Shown here piece by piece: positions 10,257-21,097 of a stretch of DNA of 64,000 nucleotides. Under the pieces are notes generated by a model. That model worked only from the letters and a program-made list of their open reading frames with translations, searched no databases and was not told where the DNA came from. Made by a program: the position numbers and the translations under genes. How positions within the stretch are numbered: the stretch's first letter is position 1; each line of letters starts with the position of its first letter. This DNA comes from Lunularia cruciata (lineage: Eukaryota > Streptophyta > Marchantiopsida > Lunulariales > Lunulariaceae), in contig OX419756.1 in assembly GCA_948567375.1 (NCBI GenBank), positions 5,213,001-5,277,000 of the forward strand, given 5' to 3'.

Positions 10257-12375
10257 ATGCAGGGAAGAACGATAACCTTTACCGGAAGGAGAGAGTGCGA
10301 AAGGGGAACGGGTAATTCAACTCATCACGATGGGATTTCTAGTGATCCACATTTCCGTGCTACCGTTAATGGTGGGCACTCTCAAAATCCGATTGAAAAA
10401 GTTAGCCAGGATCCACAGTCAGCGCTTTCCCACGCTTCAGTCTCACCAGGGCAGTATCCACCTGTGAAGTTTACCATCCCGTACGCAGATGAACTCCCAC
10501 ATCCACTTATGCAGAAGATTCGAGAAGAAACTGTCAAGTGGGCGGAGAGTCATGGAATAAAGAATCAAGTCGGTGATGTGTTGTTTAACTGGGTGGTCGA
10601 GGCTAGAACGACCGATCTCGTTACGTTCTCAATAGGGTACTTTGAAGAAGAAATGTCGATCCGTTCAGCATCCAGACAGATGTTTGCAGCTTTTTGTTTC
10701 GACGATGCACTGGAAGACAGAAGGTCATCGATCTACGGTGACTCGGATGCGGCATGGGCATTGGTGCTAGATTTCGCCAAGATATTCTTATTTCACTTTC
10801 CTAAGTATCCGGTCTTGCATGCATCTTTGCAAGAGCTACTGTTTGACCATGCTTCCAATGAACGAGATCTTGCTGATGTTCAAACATTTGACCAAAAGCT
10901 GGCTGAAGCCAGACGCCACTCGTGTACGTAAATCCAAACTTTGAGGAAGGCATACAGAGATTGATGTCTTCAAGACCTATATCTGGCATGGTATGCCATC
11001 TGGAATTCCTTACAACATCCGCGCAGCTGCCATAGCTAATAATATACAATGTTTTGTGTGAGAACAGACATGCGGCTGACCATTACTGTAGTCTACATTG
11101 TGTGAGAACTTCAAGAAGATGTTTTCCACCGTTGCTGTGGTGGCGGTGGATCAGATATCAGCGATATCAGCTGATAAAGTACCTACAGTTATACCATTTT
11201 CATAACCGCGTACTCGCTATTTGTTGCAGTCGAGGATCTGCAACTCACACCTCTTGGAAGAGCCCTGCGCGATATGTGGAATGACACTCTTCAATCTCCA
11301 GTATCACTCGACGGGAAGGCCAAAATGGCCAACTGCAATCTCCGATACATCCTGGCAAACTATCTTGAAATGATAATAAAAAAAACGAGAGGAGATGAAA
11401 TCTTAGGTATAGAAGAGTACACTCGTCTCCGTCGTATGACGGTCGGCGTCGAACAGTTTCTGGTAAGGCCTTTTGTTCTCCTCGTTTGTTCAAAATATAA
11501 ATTTTTTTTGGAGTCAAATAGATATGTACATAACTCAGGGCTGTCATGTCGCGATGCTACTCTTGCTGGTAGCTGCAGAATGAAGAGCGAACTATCAGAT
11601 TTCCTAACTCACTCCAACGAACATTTGTACTCCATGATAAATTTAAGACCTCCTAAACTAAATATAAATATAAAGAGACAGGAAAGAATATGGAAACATT
11701 GTGGAATTTCACGAAACATCTGTGAATAAAAGTCTGTTATTACCGTTTAGTGGGCCAAACGCACATAAGTACTAATTGCTTTTCTTGAATAGTGACTATG
11801 TTCGTATACTCCTGAAGGTCTATGCAGAGAGGAGAATCTGCTATCTCGGATTACCAGCTTTACCTTACAGTTTGTTATTCAGCCCTCAGATGGATGCCCT
11901 TATGGATGCCACAAGTGATGTCATTGCCTGGCATAACGACGCGTCATCCTTTTACAAGGTAATAGATCCGCGCCTTCTAATTTGATTACCTCGAGCTTCG
12001 TCTGCTTTTCCTATGCTTCCGCTGATCATGATTAAAGCTGGATCCTTGATTCAGAAACATCAATTAACCCTTGAGCTTCCCTGGAAATCGAATCTGCGCT
12101 CACAGGAATGTATTAAAAACAAAAGTCCTCTGAACGTGGTATACTTGATCATGCACCATCGGAAGTGCTCCTACACAGAAGCCATTGGGCATACTCTCGG
12201 AATGCTTGATGATGCGATCAAGGATGTTGAGAGGGCAGTATCAAACTTGAAGTCCCTTGCTTCTTCCAAGTTCCATCCTGCAGTGGACGAGTACGCCCGA
12301 GCATGTAGCGCTTGGATCTCTGGATCGGTCAAGTGGCACAAGGAATCCGCTCGGTACAAGAAAATATCACATTAG
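10257..12375 (+). CDS. Microbial-type class I terpene synthase (MTPSL), 4 exons
   Basis: Proposed exons are 10257-10923, 11230-11462, 11818-11958 and 12106-12375, with GT-AG introns. The joined frame is open for about 435 residues (about 458 if the in-frame ATG at 10188 is used). Exon 1 carries the Asp-rich metal site FCFDDALED (DDxxxD form) near residue 145. Exon 2 contains the LTPLGRALRDMW helix. The second metal site is split by intron 3: NDASSFYK at the end of exon 3, then E opening exon 4, giving a complete NDxxSxxxE. The C-terminus has the typical WISGSVKWH and SARYK end. Such enzymes ionise prenyl diphosphates to mono- or sesquiterpenes; the product cannot be told from sequence. There is no alpha-beta plant TPS fold and no obvious transit peptide. 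No stop or frameshift is needed, so the gene may be functional. The exon 3 acceptor is the least certain boundary. It is the only host gene in the window. Confidence 0.8.
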
Positions 12376-14229
12376 ATTTGCAAATTCGGATAATTAGCTG
12401 ACTTGAAACCGGGGTCCACTGCCTACGACTGCCTTTTCAATGTCACCTCGCGGCCAACCAATGCCCTTAGGAAATAGATATAGAAATAAAATTCTTTGTG
12501 GTGGATACTCCGCGTGGCGATCGAATAGGTAAAACAGGGAAAAGCTGTTCAGATGAAGGTTCCAGTCTGCTCGGGAAGACGTTGAGTATGCTAGTAGAAT
12601 CAAGTTTGGGGCTAGAAAACTCCCAACACTTTTGGCTGTCATTTATTGCCCATACATTCTATAGAATATATGTCGAATAAAGAATCCCGGTAAACTATCT
12701 GCACTTCCTTATAAGGAGCGTGATAATTACCCGAAGTACCGAGCGAAGTGAGGGAGCTAGAGCGCGTTTCGAATATGCATATCATCTGCATCTGCATCTG
12801 ATTTCGTCGTCCAAGGAACATTGGCTTGTTTGATTCCGTTAAAATCAGATAACAAGATCAGCGTTATTATCTGCGAATTTGCTACCCAGTAGAACCAAGT
12901 CGTCTGGACTCTCAGAGCGTGACTTGCTTCCACATGCGCGGCTGGTCTCACTCTTGACATTTGTGAGAAATCTATGTCTACATATTATCTGAGGCGCATA
13001 TGGGATCCGGCCACGAGGCAAACAAACTAGTGGCTGTAGACCAGGATTTGAAAAAGAATTTATACACCGTGGAGTAATATTTTAATCTTCCAAGCAAGAT
13101 TCAAAATATTTTTAATTAAAAAATCCGTAAGTTTCCGGGAATTAAATGTCAAATTATTGGGAAGAATGTTGTACAGAGATAGATAACAGAATGAATGTGT
13201 TAAATATTTATTTGTAATTAGATAAATTTATATAATTTGATATAATTAATATTTTTATATAATTAATTTTAAAATATTTGTTTTATTAAAATTTTTATCC
13301 TTTTTCTATATAGTTTGATGAGATTTTTCATATTTAAAATTTTATTAAAATTAATTTTAAAAAAAAACTCCGATTATTTTAACCAAATAAATATAGAACA
13401 AAGATTTATATTTTGTATTAAATAAATTATTGTACTTAAATACTACAAAGAAAATTATAAAAATGGTATAATGAAATTAAATTCACATGATGTAAATTTT
13501 GTCTTACTGAATGATTTATCACATTATTTTTGCAACAAAAATGAAAAGATGTGAATTCACCACAAAAACAAAAACAAAAACTAACCAATCATCAATAGAT
13601 GTCCATCTTCAAAAAAGCTAACAGATTTGGAAGGGACTAAGTATAAGTATCATGACAAATAAATATTAATATTTAGTTAAAATTTATGAAAGTAAATTCT
13701 TTTTAAAAAACACCTTTCACAAACTGTACTTGGAGCATCGGTAATTGAAAGCGATAATTGAAAGTGAAAGCTTTGTGGGGATTTGATATCGTGCAAACAA
13801 ATTTTTTTTTAAGAAATTTTCTTTATATCTGATCATCTAAATTTGAAATATATTTTTAAAATTTTTAATCATATTCTATTGATTATTTTTTAAATAAATT
13901 GTTTTTATCAACCAAAGTTCCTATTTAGCTTCATTTCTCATACAAAAATAAAAAAATCTATTAAATATTAAATGAATTAATTTTATTACTTTCATGAAAA
14001 TTCCAAAAAATAATGAATTTAAAAATATCATTGTATAAGAACGATATGCTACAAAATCAAATTTGTTGTTTATAACTATCTATATTACCACAAGAATAAA
14101 AGACTAAATTAAAATTTAAGACAACAATAAATCATACCAAATATCTAGTGGAAAAGAGAATAAAACATATTGGCTCAAATATTACATATATATTTGAGGT
14201 TTATATAACAAATAACCAGATTCCATATT
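12376..14229. other. 3' flank of terpene synthase and AT-rich spacer
   Basis: 12376-12960 is of mixed composition and probably contains the 3' UTR. From 13000 to 14200 the DNA is strongly AT-rich with long A and T runs and no coding signal. I see no RNA gene or transposon end here. Confidence 0.55.
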
Positions 14230-16570
14230 CATAAGGACGGTCTCTTTGCTTTGTGAACTTGTAATACAAGTGTTCTTTCAGCCAAAGTGCGAGTTTCTCC
14301 TTGCACTCTTCTTTGTAAGTTTTTACCTCCCAACTTCTAAGCCTAAAGCTCAAATCATGGATCTTCATCTTTATACCCTTCTCTTATGCTTCCTCCTCTC
14401 ACACTTCTTCCAATTGCTGAATGGTCTTCAGCTTTGATTCCTCCAAGTGCTGGTTCTTTGCTCTCAACTCCTCCAACAATCCTTCATGAATTTGGGCTCT
14501 CTTTGCTTCCTTCTCCATTTCCTTACGCAATCCTGTTGCCAGAATATTTAGGAGAACGAACCGTAAACCTTGTCTAAACCCTAAATCTTACCGCAGAGAA
14601 TATGTGGACGAGTCAAGTCTGAAAACTCTCGTCTCCTCATCGTCAGTACCTGTCGTCTGGCTTAAGCTCTTCAACTTCCTCATCTCTTTGGGTTACACGC
14701 TCTTGCAATCCCTTTACTTCAGCCAGCAAATACTTCACCACCTGCAACTCATTCTTCACCTTCATACAATCTTGTGGTATTACCTTCTGCTGCTCTTTCA
14801 ACAGCTCCAACAATGGAGTTACAACATGCAATAAATACTATATTCCTCCAAAGTTCTCTTCGTCTTCAGCCCCATCTTCGTACTTTGCCTCTTCCACCGG
14901 CTCCTTCTTCCGAAGTCTTGATCTTCGTACCTTCATCGATACTACGTCCAAGCTTCCCTCTTCCTTACTTGCTGAACTTGGGCCTGTAGGGTACTCCTTC
15001 TTCTGCTCAGCCCCCTTCTCTTCCATGACCAAGGCTACACAGGGATTAGCATTTCCCTTTATACTGTCAATCATTGTATGAAAAGCTTCATCTTCTTCTA
15101 CTTCAGCTGATTGTTGAACTTTGTCTTCACCCTCACTCTCACTTCCAGATTCCCCACTTTGTAAATGAGCTCTACTTCTTTTGAGTGTTCTCCTCTAGAC
15201 TTTGTCTCCCTTTCAGACTCAGTTTCTGACGGTTCTTCTTTCACCGCATTCTTACCCCACAGAACGAGTCTTTGGGTCTTTCTTTGTGCTGGAGGCAACT
15301 CTGCTTCTTCAGGTTTATTCCGCTTCTTCGTCTTTGGGCTTATGACTTCTTCCATCTCTTGTCGTCCCGTTCTCAAGAAATGATCATCACTGGCTTGCAG
15401 GTGTGCCATGTACTGTTGTTCTTCTTCATCCGCTTCTCATCTCAAATCAGGATGAAAATGTGACACCATGCAACACCTCTCTTCCGCTGTTAGCAAATTC
15501 AACCCGAAGTAGAAATGTGCTACAAATGGTGCAAAATAATGTGGAGGCAAATTTGTCCTCCAATTGACAATCATCTGCCTTGTTCGTTGGTGGAAACACT
15601 TTGCCCAATTCACCTTTACTCCTGCAAACATCAGGTGAAAACAGACCGCCTGTTGCATGTTCACGTAAGTCATTCATTCTAGTTTGAACATTGCCATTAT
15701 CATCCCCACGATGCTTTGTTTAATCTGGTCCTAATAGGACTCCACCTTGTGACCATTTGTTGTACGTGGAGTGAAGAACAAATTGCATATGTTCGTAGTT
15801 TCCTCTGCAGCATCACACTTCCGATAGAAGGTGATCCCCGTCGGTTCTCCTGCTTCCTTCCCCAACACTAACCTCCAATCCGACTCAGTCCATTGAGCCA
15901 GATTTCCTCTCTTCCCCTTGACTTCAGGACCATCCTCACAATTATTGGTAGCTATCTCTGCCATGAAATTCCAGTTCCACGCTAAAAAAGTAATACAAAG
16001 TCTATTCAAGACCTCGATCCTTGCTATGACATCCAACCTCTCAATTGAAAAACTTCTTACTGCAAGGGTGTTCTTGACCTTCTTTGCCATGATCTGCACT
16101 CTTGTTCTTCGGCACTGGAAGACTATTCCCTCTCTTGGACGAGACACTCTAACCCCTTTTGGATTTCAGAAAATCTCACTCTCAATTGGCTTCTTGACAC
16201 GCATTCTTGACATGCATTATTGCAAGACAACTACTCAGCAAAATAGGAAATCTATTGACATATTCAATTTTCCCCTATGCAATTGCAATTTTATATTACC
16301 CTGAATTGCAGTCATTCTTTAGTCAATTTCAAAATTGACTCCCCCTTCTTTTGCGTGTTGATGTCTTGTCATTGTCAAGACATGCTTCTTCTGCCATTTC
16401 TTGAAGTGTACTTTCTTGCCACGCCGAAAGGTTGTTAGACCATCTTTGTATTGGCCTTCACTGCCCAATCCAAAGATGATGGTCTTCGGACTTGTTTCTT
16501 CATACTCCCCTTCTGAGTACTTCCGTTTTCCGACCTGAAGTCTACTTCTTTGGATTCCCTCTAAAGACAC
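14230..16570 (-). pseudogene. LTR-encoded extra ORF of family E, broken
   Basis: Minus-strand pieces occur in order: 16570-16319 (with a LTTFRRGKK block), 16147-15731 (RLDVIARIEVLNRL, WTESDWRLVL), 15677-15437 (NWAKCFHQRTRQM, HFHPDLR), 15409-15098 (charged), then coiled-coil segments at 14831-14643 and below. Each matches the same-order pieces in the 3' LTR of E-1 (61871-64000). I do not recognise a catalytic domain. The NWAxCFHxRxRQM block loosely resembles the uncharacterised domain annotated as putative plant transposon protein. Frameshifts and stops break this copy. It lies downstream of the polypurine tract, so it is inside the LTR. Confidence 0.65.
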
Positions 16571-16666
16571 TCATGTCCATTCTTTTCTTTGTAATGTGGC
16601 TTTCTTGCTTACTTCTTCTCCAAATGCTAACAAAACAAAAAAAAAACAAAAAATGTGGGCACCACA
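14230..16666 (-). repeat. 3' LTR of the minus-strand family E element (partial)
   Basis: The LTR begins at 16666 on the minus strand with TGTGGTGCCCACATTTTTTG, directly after a purine tract. The same start opens the E-1 3' LTR at 61871 and the isolated family E insertion ending at 51950. The expected end (GGTTGTCACA) is not found before 14230, so the LTR is truncated or has decayed. Confidence 0.75.
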
Positions 16667-16678
16667 TACCCCCTCCTT
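16667..16678 (-). promoter_or_regulatory. Polypurine tract of the family E element
   Basis: On the minus strand a run of A and G (aaggagggggta) separates the integrase stop codon (16678-16680) from the LTR start. It is placed as expected for the plus-strand DNA primer of an LTR retrotransposon. Confidence 0.75.
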
Positions 16679-18710
16679 CAAATGTGAGCATCCTCGCAAA
16701 CATCGACAATCGGTTCTTTATACAAAGTCAGGTCTGTGGTGCAATATTTTCTAACCCTCCACCAATTTACTTGAGTGGCAAAAGGATTGCCTTCCAGCTC
16801 TGCAAGTTGAATAGAGCCATTGGCATATATGTGCTTAACATAGTATGGTCCCATCCACCTCAAATGTAGTTTCCTTGGAAAAAATATGCGGCGATTGTCA
16901 TATAACAATACCAAGTCACCTTCTTGAACAACAACAGGCTTGATTCTCTTATTGTGCCTGACTTTCTGCTGTTCTTGTACTTCCTTCATGGTTTGCATTG
17001 CATCTTCCCTTTTCTCTTCTAACCACATCAGTTGGTGGATCTGAAGATCCTAGCTTTCTTCCTCCAACAATTGTTCTTTGCAAAGAATCCGATATGTCAG
17101 TACTTAAAATTCAACTGGTAGTATGAGATGCAATCCGTATGTCAGAAAATAGGTAATTTGCTTGGTGGTAATCTTTTCAGTTGTTCTATATGCCCACAAA
17201 GCTACAGGTAACTTTGTGTCCTACTTGTAGGCATAATTGACTGTCACCTTGTTCAAAATTTTACACAACAATCCATTGGCCTTCTACGTTAGTTCATTCA
17301 CTTTTGGATTGTAGGGAGTTGTCTTTTGATGTTTAATCTGGAAGTATTTGGTTAATGCTTCCACCATAGAGTTCAAAAAAAGGAGTTCCCCGATCACTGA
17401 CCAATTCCAAAGGACACCCATAATGGGAAATGATGTTTTGGAAAAAAAATTCTGCAACTGTTTCCACATCATCTCTTCGTGTTGCCTCTGCTTCTACCAT
17501 CTTGGTAGCATAATCAGTGCATACCAAGATGTACCTCTTCCTTGTGACTCAGGTCACTGGTTGAATTGGACCTACAAAATCAATACCCCATTTCTCAAAT
17601 GGAGCCAATGGCAAAATTGGTTTCAAAGGCCACAGGGAAGTCACCGTCAGTTTTCTTGTTCTCTGATTGGCATCACAACTTCAAATATGGGCATATGTAT
17701 CTTTATACATTGTGGGCCACCACTAACCTGCTGAAAGGATTTTCTTCACAATATTCTTCAAGGCATAGTGTCCCTTCTATGCTTTAGAGTGTAAGGACTC
17801 AATGACTCCTCTAACTTTGTATGCCTCCAAACATCTCTGAAGTACTTCATCTTTGCCCAATCTTAAACAAAATGTTGTGTTTTAATTGGTATGGTCCCAT
17901 CTTCCTGAGGAAGACTGCCCTCAACTCTAGGTTCAGCCCCTCAAGACAATGATAAGTATGCAGATAGTGATATTTGGCCACATACCTTGTACTTCAAACA
18001 ACCATTAGGTGATGCAATTCTTCATCAGACAACCGATCATCGACTTCCAAGTCTTGGTCTTGGGTTTCTAACCTGGATAAGAAGTCCTCTTTGAATGCAA
18101 AGCTCCCTTCCTTACTTTTTCAATGTATGTGAATTCTTGTAACAACAAGATCCATCTTGCAATTTGCCTGGACAAATCTGCCTTCTTGACCAAATGTTGC
18201 AATGCGTAATGGTCAACATAGAAGACAAACTCGTATCCCAATAGGTAGCGGCAAAATTTCTTGCAGGCATACACCATTCTGAGTGCTTTTCTTTCAGTTG
18301 TTGAATAGTTCTTTTCTGAGATTGATAGTTGTCAGTTGGCATAATAAACCAAATAGTCCTTCTTCTTCTTGTCCTTCTGACTTAAGATGACTCCGATTGC
18401 CATGGATGAAGTGTCCACATACACATGAAAAGGGGTGTCCCAATTTGGGGCCCTCATAATTGGTGCTTCAACCAGTTTCTTCTTCAATACTTGGAAAGCT
18501 TCTTCTTGTGCGGCTTCCCACAAGTAGTCTTCTTCAATAGCTTTGTGAGGGGTGCAACAAGCACCGCATAATTTGAAACAAAGCATCTGTAGTATCCAGA
18601 ATGTCCTAAGAAGGCTCTGAGCTCCTGGATGTTCTTTGGGGATTCCAAAGCTGAGATTATTTTGACCTTCTTAACATCAACTTCAATACCTTGGCTTGAC
18701 ACCCGATGCC
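16678..18710 (-). pseudogene. Family E pol: RT end, RNase H, integrase, decayed
   Basis: Minus strand, in order. 18702-18484 holds the RT thumb (VSSQGIEVDVKK, LRAFLGHSGYYRCF). 18586-18332 is the start of RNase H (YVDTSSMAIGVILSQK). 18277-18068 is the rest of RNase H. 17527-17284 is the integrase core with TDYATKMVEAEA (first Asp) and LVSDRG (second Asp), followed by a PYNP segment. 17028-16678 is the integrase C-terminal domain (GDLVLLYDNRR, LRWMGPYYVKHI). There is no chromodomain. The frame shifts several times (for example between 17472 and 17333) and contains stops, so no product is expected. The RT palm and everything upstream are absent. Confidence 0.85.
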
Positions 18711-19346
18711 GCTATTGCGACAATAGCTAAGTCATATGATGTGCTAGCTAGGAGAGCAGTGTTATACCCCATGGGTTTCAATATTGACTAGTGGGAGGAG
18801 ACAACCTCCTATAGACCAGGTTGGCAGTCTAGTGAGGGACGAGTATGTCACCTACTAGTACGCTTCAATAGTGGTAGTCTTGGCTCACCACAGTCCAAGA
18901 CCATGGCATCATCAATTTTAGCTTTCAGTGGTGCAATTACTTGGCCTGGTGATTTGTTGGAGGGGAACACCCATGCCGAGGATACTCCAATACCAGAGGA
19001 GATCACATAGATTTGAAGTACGAGTGGGATTGTTCCATCCACCTTGGATGTTCCATTGTGGAGTTCCAAGGAGGCCTTGCAGCAATATGCAAATCAGTTG
19101 GTGCAATAGGCTTGGAGTGCAGCCTTCGTACCATAAGGAGATGAGTGTGAGGATGAGCCTCTAGAGTCGATTGCTTTGACACCTCTGGATACCACATTCA
19201 TTGCTTGGCCATATCCAATAGAGGGGATATGTCTATAGGAGTTGTTTGGTGGGATTAGCACCGGACTAGCTACAGTGTTACTTGCAGGTACATGAGTACA
19301 AAGGTACTTGTATGTAGAGAGAGATGAGACTGCTAGGTGAGTCTCT
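18711..19346 (+). pseudogene. B-0: end of protease region and start of cytosine methyltransferase
   Basis: Aligns with 38093-38730 of B-2. It includes the linker after protease and the start of the methyltransferase up to just past motif I (a LFGGISTGLA block near 19245) and the VERDETA block near 19320. Stops such as the TAG in the codon before the motif I strand show decay. At the position where B-1 and B-2 carry a TGA between protease and methyltransferase, B-0 reads TCA. The block ends at ctct, the left copy of the target duplication of the inserted cluster. Confidence 0.85.
19343..19346 (+). other. Left target-site duplication (ctct) of the inserted B cluster
   Basis: The bases ctct precede the TG terminus at 19347 and recur at 43837-43840 right after the CA terminus at 43836. 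Removing the insert and one copy recreates the uninterrupted sequence gagtctctctacatc found in B-1 and B-2. Confidence 0.85.
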
Positions 19347-19795
19347 TGTCACGCCATTTGTAGTTCCGCATCTAGATGCTCGGACACTAGAGTTCTAGTG
19401 ATGGTAGTTAGAGTTATTCTAGCTGTTTCTCAAGGACTACTTTCCGACGGTTAGATTTCGTGTTCGGGGTACTGACTTCACGGTGGGGCCCACCGTCACT
19501 TTGCACCATTTGCACCGTCGAGTGTGCCGTCAGCGGGACCGTTAGGGTTTCAGGGCTAGTTCAAGTCCAGGGGGTATAGTTTTGAAGTGAGCTCCAGAGA
19601 GCTCACTTCTCTGATGTTGAGCCTTCGAGTTCCTGGCTATGGTGGACAGAGGCCGGCGAGCGTCACTTGGATTCTCTATGCTTGAGTGGGTGTGGCTTGA
19701 CTGTAATCAGTGCCCAGTTGTTGGCGGTTTATAGAGTGATAGATCAAGTACTGATCTGAGTTGAGTTGAGTTGAGAGTGTTAAGCAATCTGATTA
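19347..19795 (+). repeat. Terminal repeat A1 of B-1 (449 bp)
   Basis: Nearly identical to 33923-34371 (A1 of B-2) and 43282-43730 (A2). It begins TGTCACGCC and ends CAATCTGATTA. In the 3' copies the next bases are TTGTGGCAC (start of repeat B). Here the leader sequence catcagagaag follows instead, so the 5' terminal repeat lacks the B part. Confidence 0.9.
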
Positions 19796-20238
19796 CATCA
19801 GAGAAGTGAAGTCAGGGGGAAATCGGGTGCAGGAACGTTGAGTGTTGGTGGTATCTCCAAGCTCGGTGGATCGTGGTAGCTCGATTCAGGTTCTATGTTT
19901 CCCTAGTGTGCAGAAGCTCGTGTAGTTGATGCAAATTTGGCAGTTAGGCGGACGGTGTGCGGAAGTGCTAGCCAAATTTTGAGCAAAGAAGGAGCAATTT
20001 TCAAGCAGTGTTGTGATTTTGAGCTCAAGAGGTGAAGGCATGACCAATTTGCTGCGAGTTGGGCTCAGAAAGTGAAATTGAAGGTGGAGTTGGAAAGCTC
20101 TTCTCATGAAATTGTGATTTGGAAAAACCCGTTTTGTCAATTTGGCTCGAGTGGAAAGTTAGCGGGGGATTTGGCGGACATCCATCTTTAGGGTTTACGT
20201 CAGATTTTACTTCAGATTTACGTCAGATTTTGGGCCAG

Positions 20239-20340
20239 AATTGGAGGAGTTTCGCTGTTTGGCCAGATTTGGAGAAGTTTCGCTAGTTTGGAGGAGTTTC
20301 GCAGATTTGGAGAAGTTTCGCCAATTTTGGAGGAGGTTTG
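20239..20340 (+). repeat. Short tandem array in the B-1 leader
   Basis: About five imperfect copies of a roughly 20-base unit, (A)TTTGGAGAAGTTTCGC / TTTGGAGGAGTTTCGC. It is also present in B-2 (34816-34917), so it is part of the family. Confidence 0.8.
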
Positions 20341-20527
20341 AAGTGGCAACAAGAAAGGCCTCATTTGGCTGAATTTTGGCATTTCGAGGCTTCGAGGCAT
20401 AGGGCTGTGGGCTATGAAAGGCCTAGAAGGGCCAGAAGGGCCAGCAAGCCAGCTTGCTGGCGTGAGGCTAGCTAGTTTAGTGTAGATCTTGGTCATTGGT
20501 TGGCAAAATCTGCCTTTCTTGCTAGAT

Positions 20528-20600
20528 TGTGCGCAACAGGGTTTGACCCCTAGATCTCTTGTTCCTAGACTGGTGCCCTAGCCAACTGGTCCACCCTCAC
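20528..20600 (-). other. tRNA-like sequence in the B-1 leader (antisense)
   Basis: On the minus strand an A-box-like TGGACCAGTTGGCTAGGGCA is followed at tRNA spacing by a B-box-like GGGGTCAAACCC with a small T-arm stem. The acceptor ends do not pair well and the anticodon arm is irregular, so this is a tRNA-derived relic and not a tRNA gene. B-2 has it at 35073-35145. Confidence 0.45.
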
Positions 20601-21097
20601 TTGTTGTCATAGTGACTGTGCCACTGTTATCTATACACATGTAGCTTTGGCTAGGAGAGGCAGTTTGATCCCATTCTTGGTGATCTTGGTAGCTTAGGAC
20701 TTAGATACGAACTACTCTTATGTCAAATGCCAAATGGTGGCAGAGTCAGTCCCGTGTTGTGTTATGAGATGGAGGGTTTTCGTTTAGATTTCTTGTGATT
20801 GGATCCCCTCCATTCTCTGCTTCCTGTTTGTGCAGCACGTTTGTGTGAGGTGCCTTGACTTTTGAGCGTTGGTGCTCTGGTGTGCTCTCGGTGGTGAGGC
20901 TGGAGTGATGACCAGTCAGACTACCTTTGTTTCTCTCCGGTGAGGCAGGAAGTGATGACCTGCAGACCGTGAGAGTGCGTGTTATGATGGCAGGTTATAG
21001 GTTGCCCTTCCCCTAGTGTAGTTATCTCGGTTAGAGTTACATTAGTGGGTGGTGTCTAGTTGGTGTTGGCACTTGGTGGGGCACTTGCAATTGCGAC

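Larger units (their letters stand above)
14230..18710 (-). mobile_element. Family E Ty3/gypsy element, minus strand, 5'-truncated
   Basis: Reading down the minus strand: the end of RT, RNase H, integrase, a polypurine tract, then an LTR that starts TGTGGTGCCCACATTTTTTG and runs on for at least 2.4 kb. It is the same family as E-1 at 57710-64000: the LTR starts match and the LTR-encoded protein segments are alignable. Gag, protease and most of RT are missing; at 18710 it abuts family B sequence. The far LTR end is not recognisable near 14230. Confidence 0.85.
19796..21097 (+). other. 5' leader of B-1
   Basis: Untranslated leader of about 1.3 kb between A1 and Gag. It holds a short tandem array (20239-20340) and a tRNA-like antisense stretch (20528-20600). 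I find no clear primer-binding site; the ATCAGAG just after A1 matches only seven bases of the usual initiator-tRNA-Met type. Compared with B-2 it has an extra stretch of about 30 bases near 20360. Minus-strand frames inside it are not conserved features. Confidence 0.7.

Noticed and set aside
11274-11729. A separate 151-codon gene downstream of the terpene synthase first exon
   Set aside because: Its first part is exon 2 of the terpene synthase; the rest reads into an intron after a clear GT donor at 11463.
19886-20140. Minus-strand ORF repeated at 34462-34716
   Set aside because: It recurs only because the family B leader recurs; it is antisense to the element with no domain.
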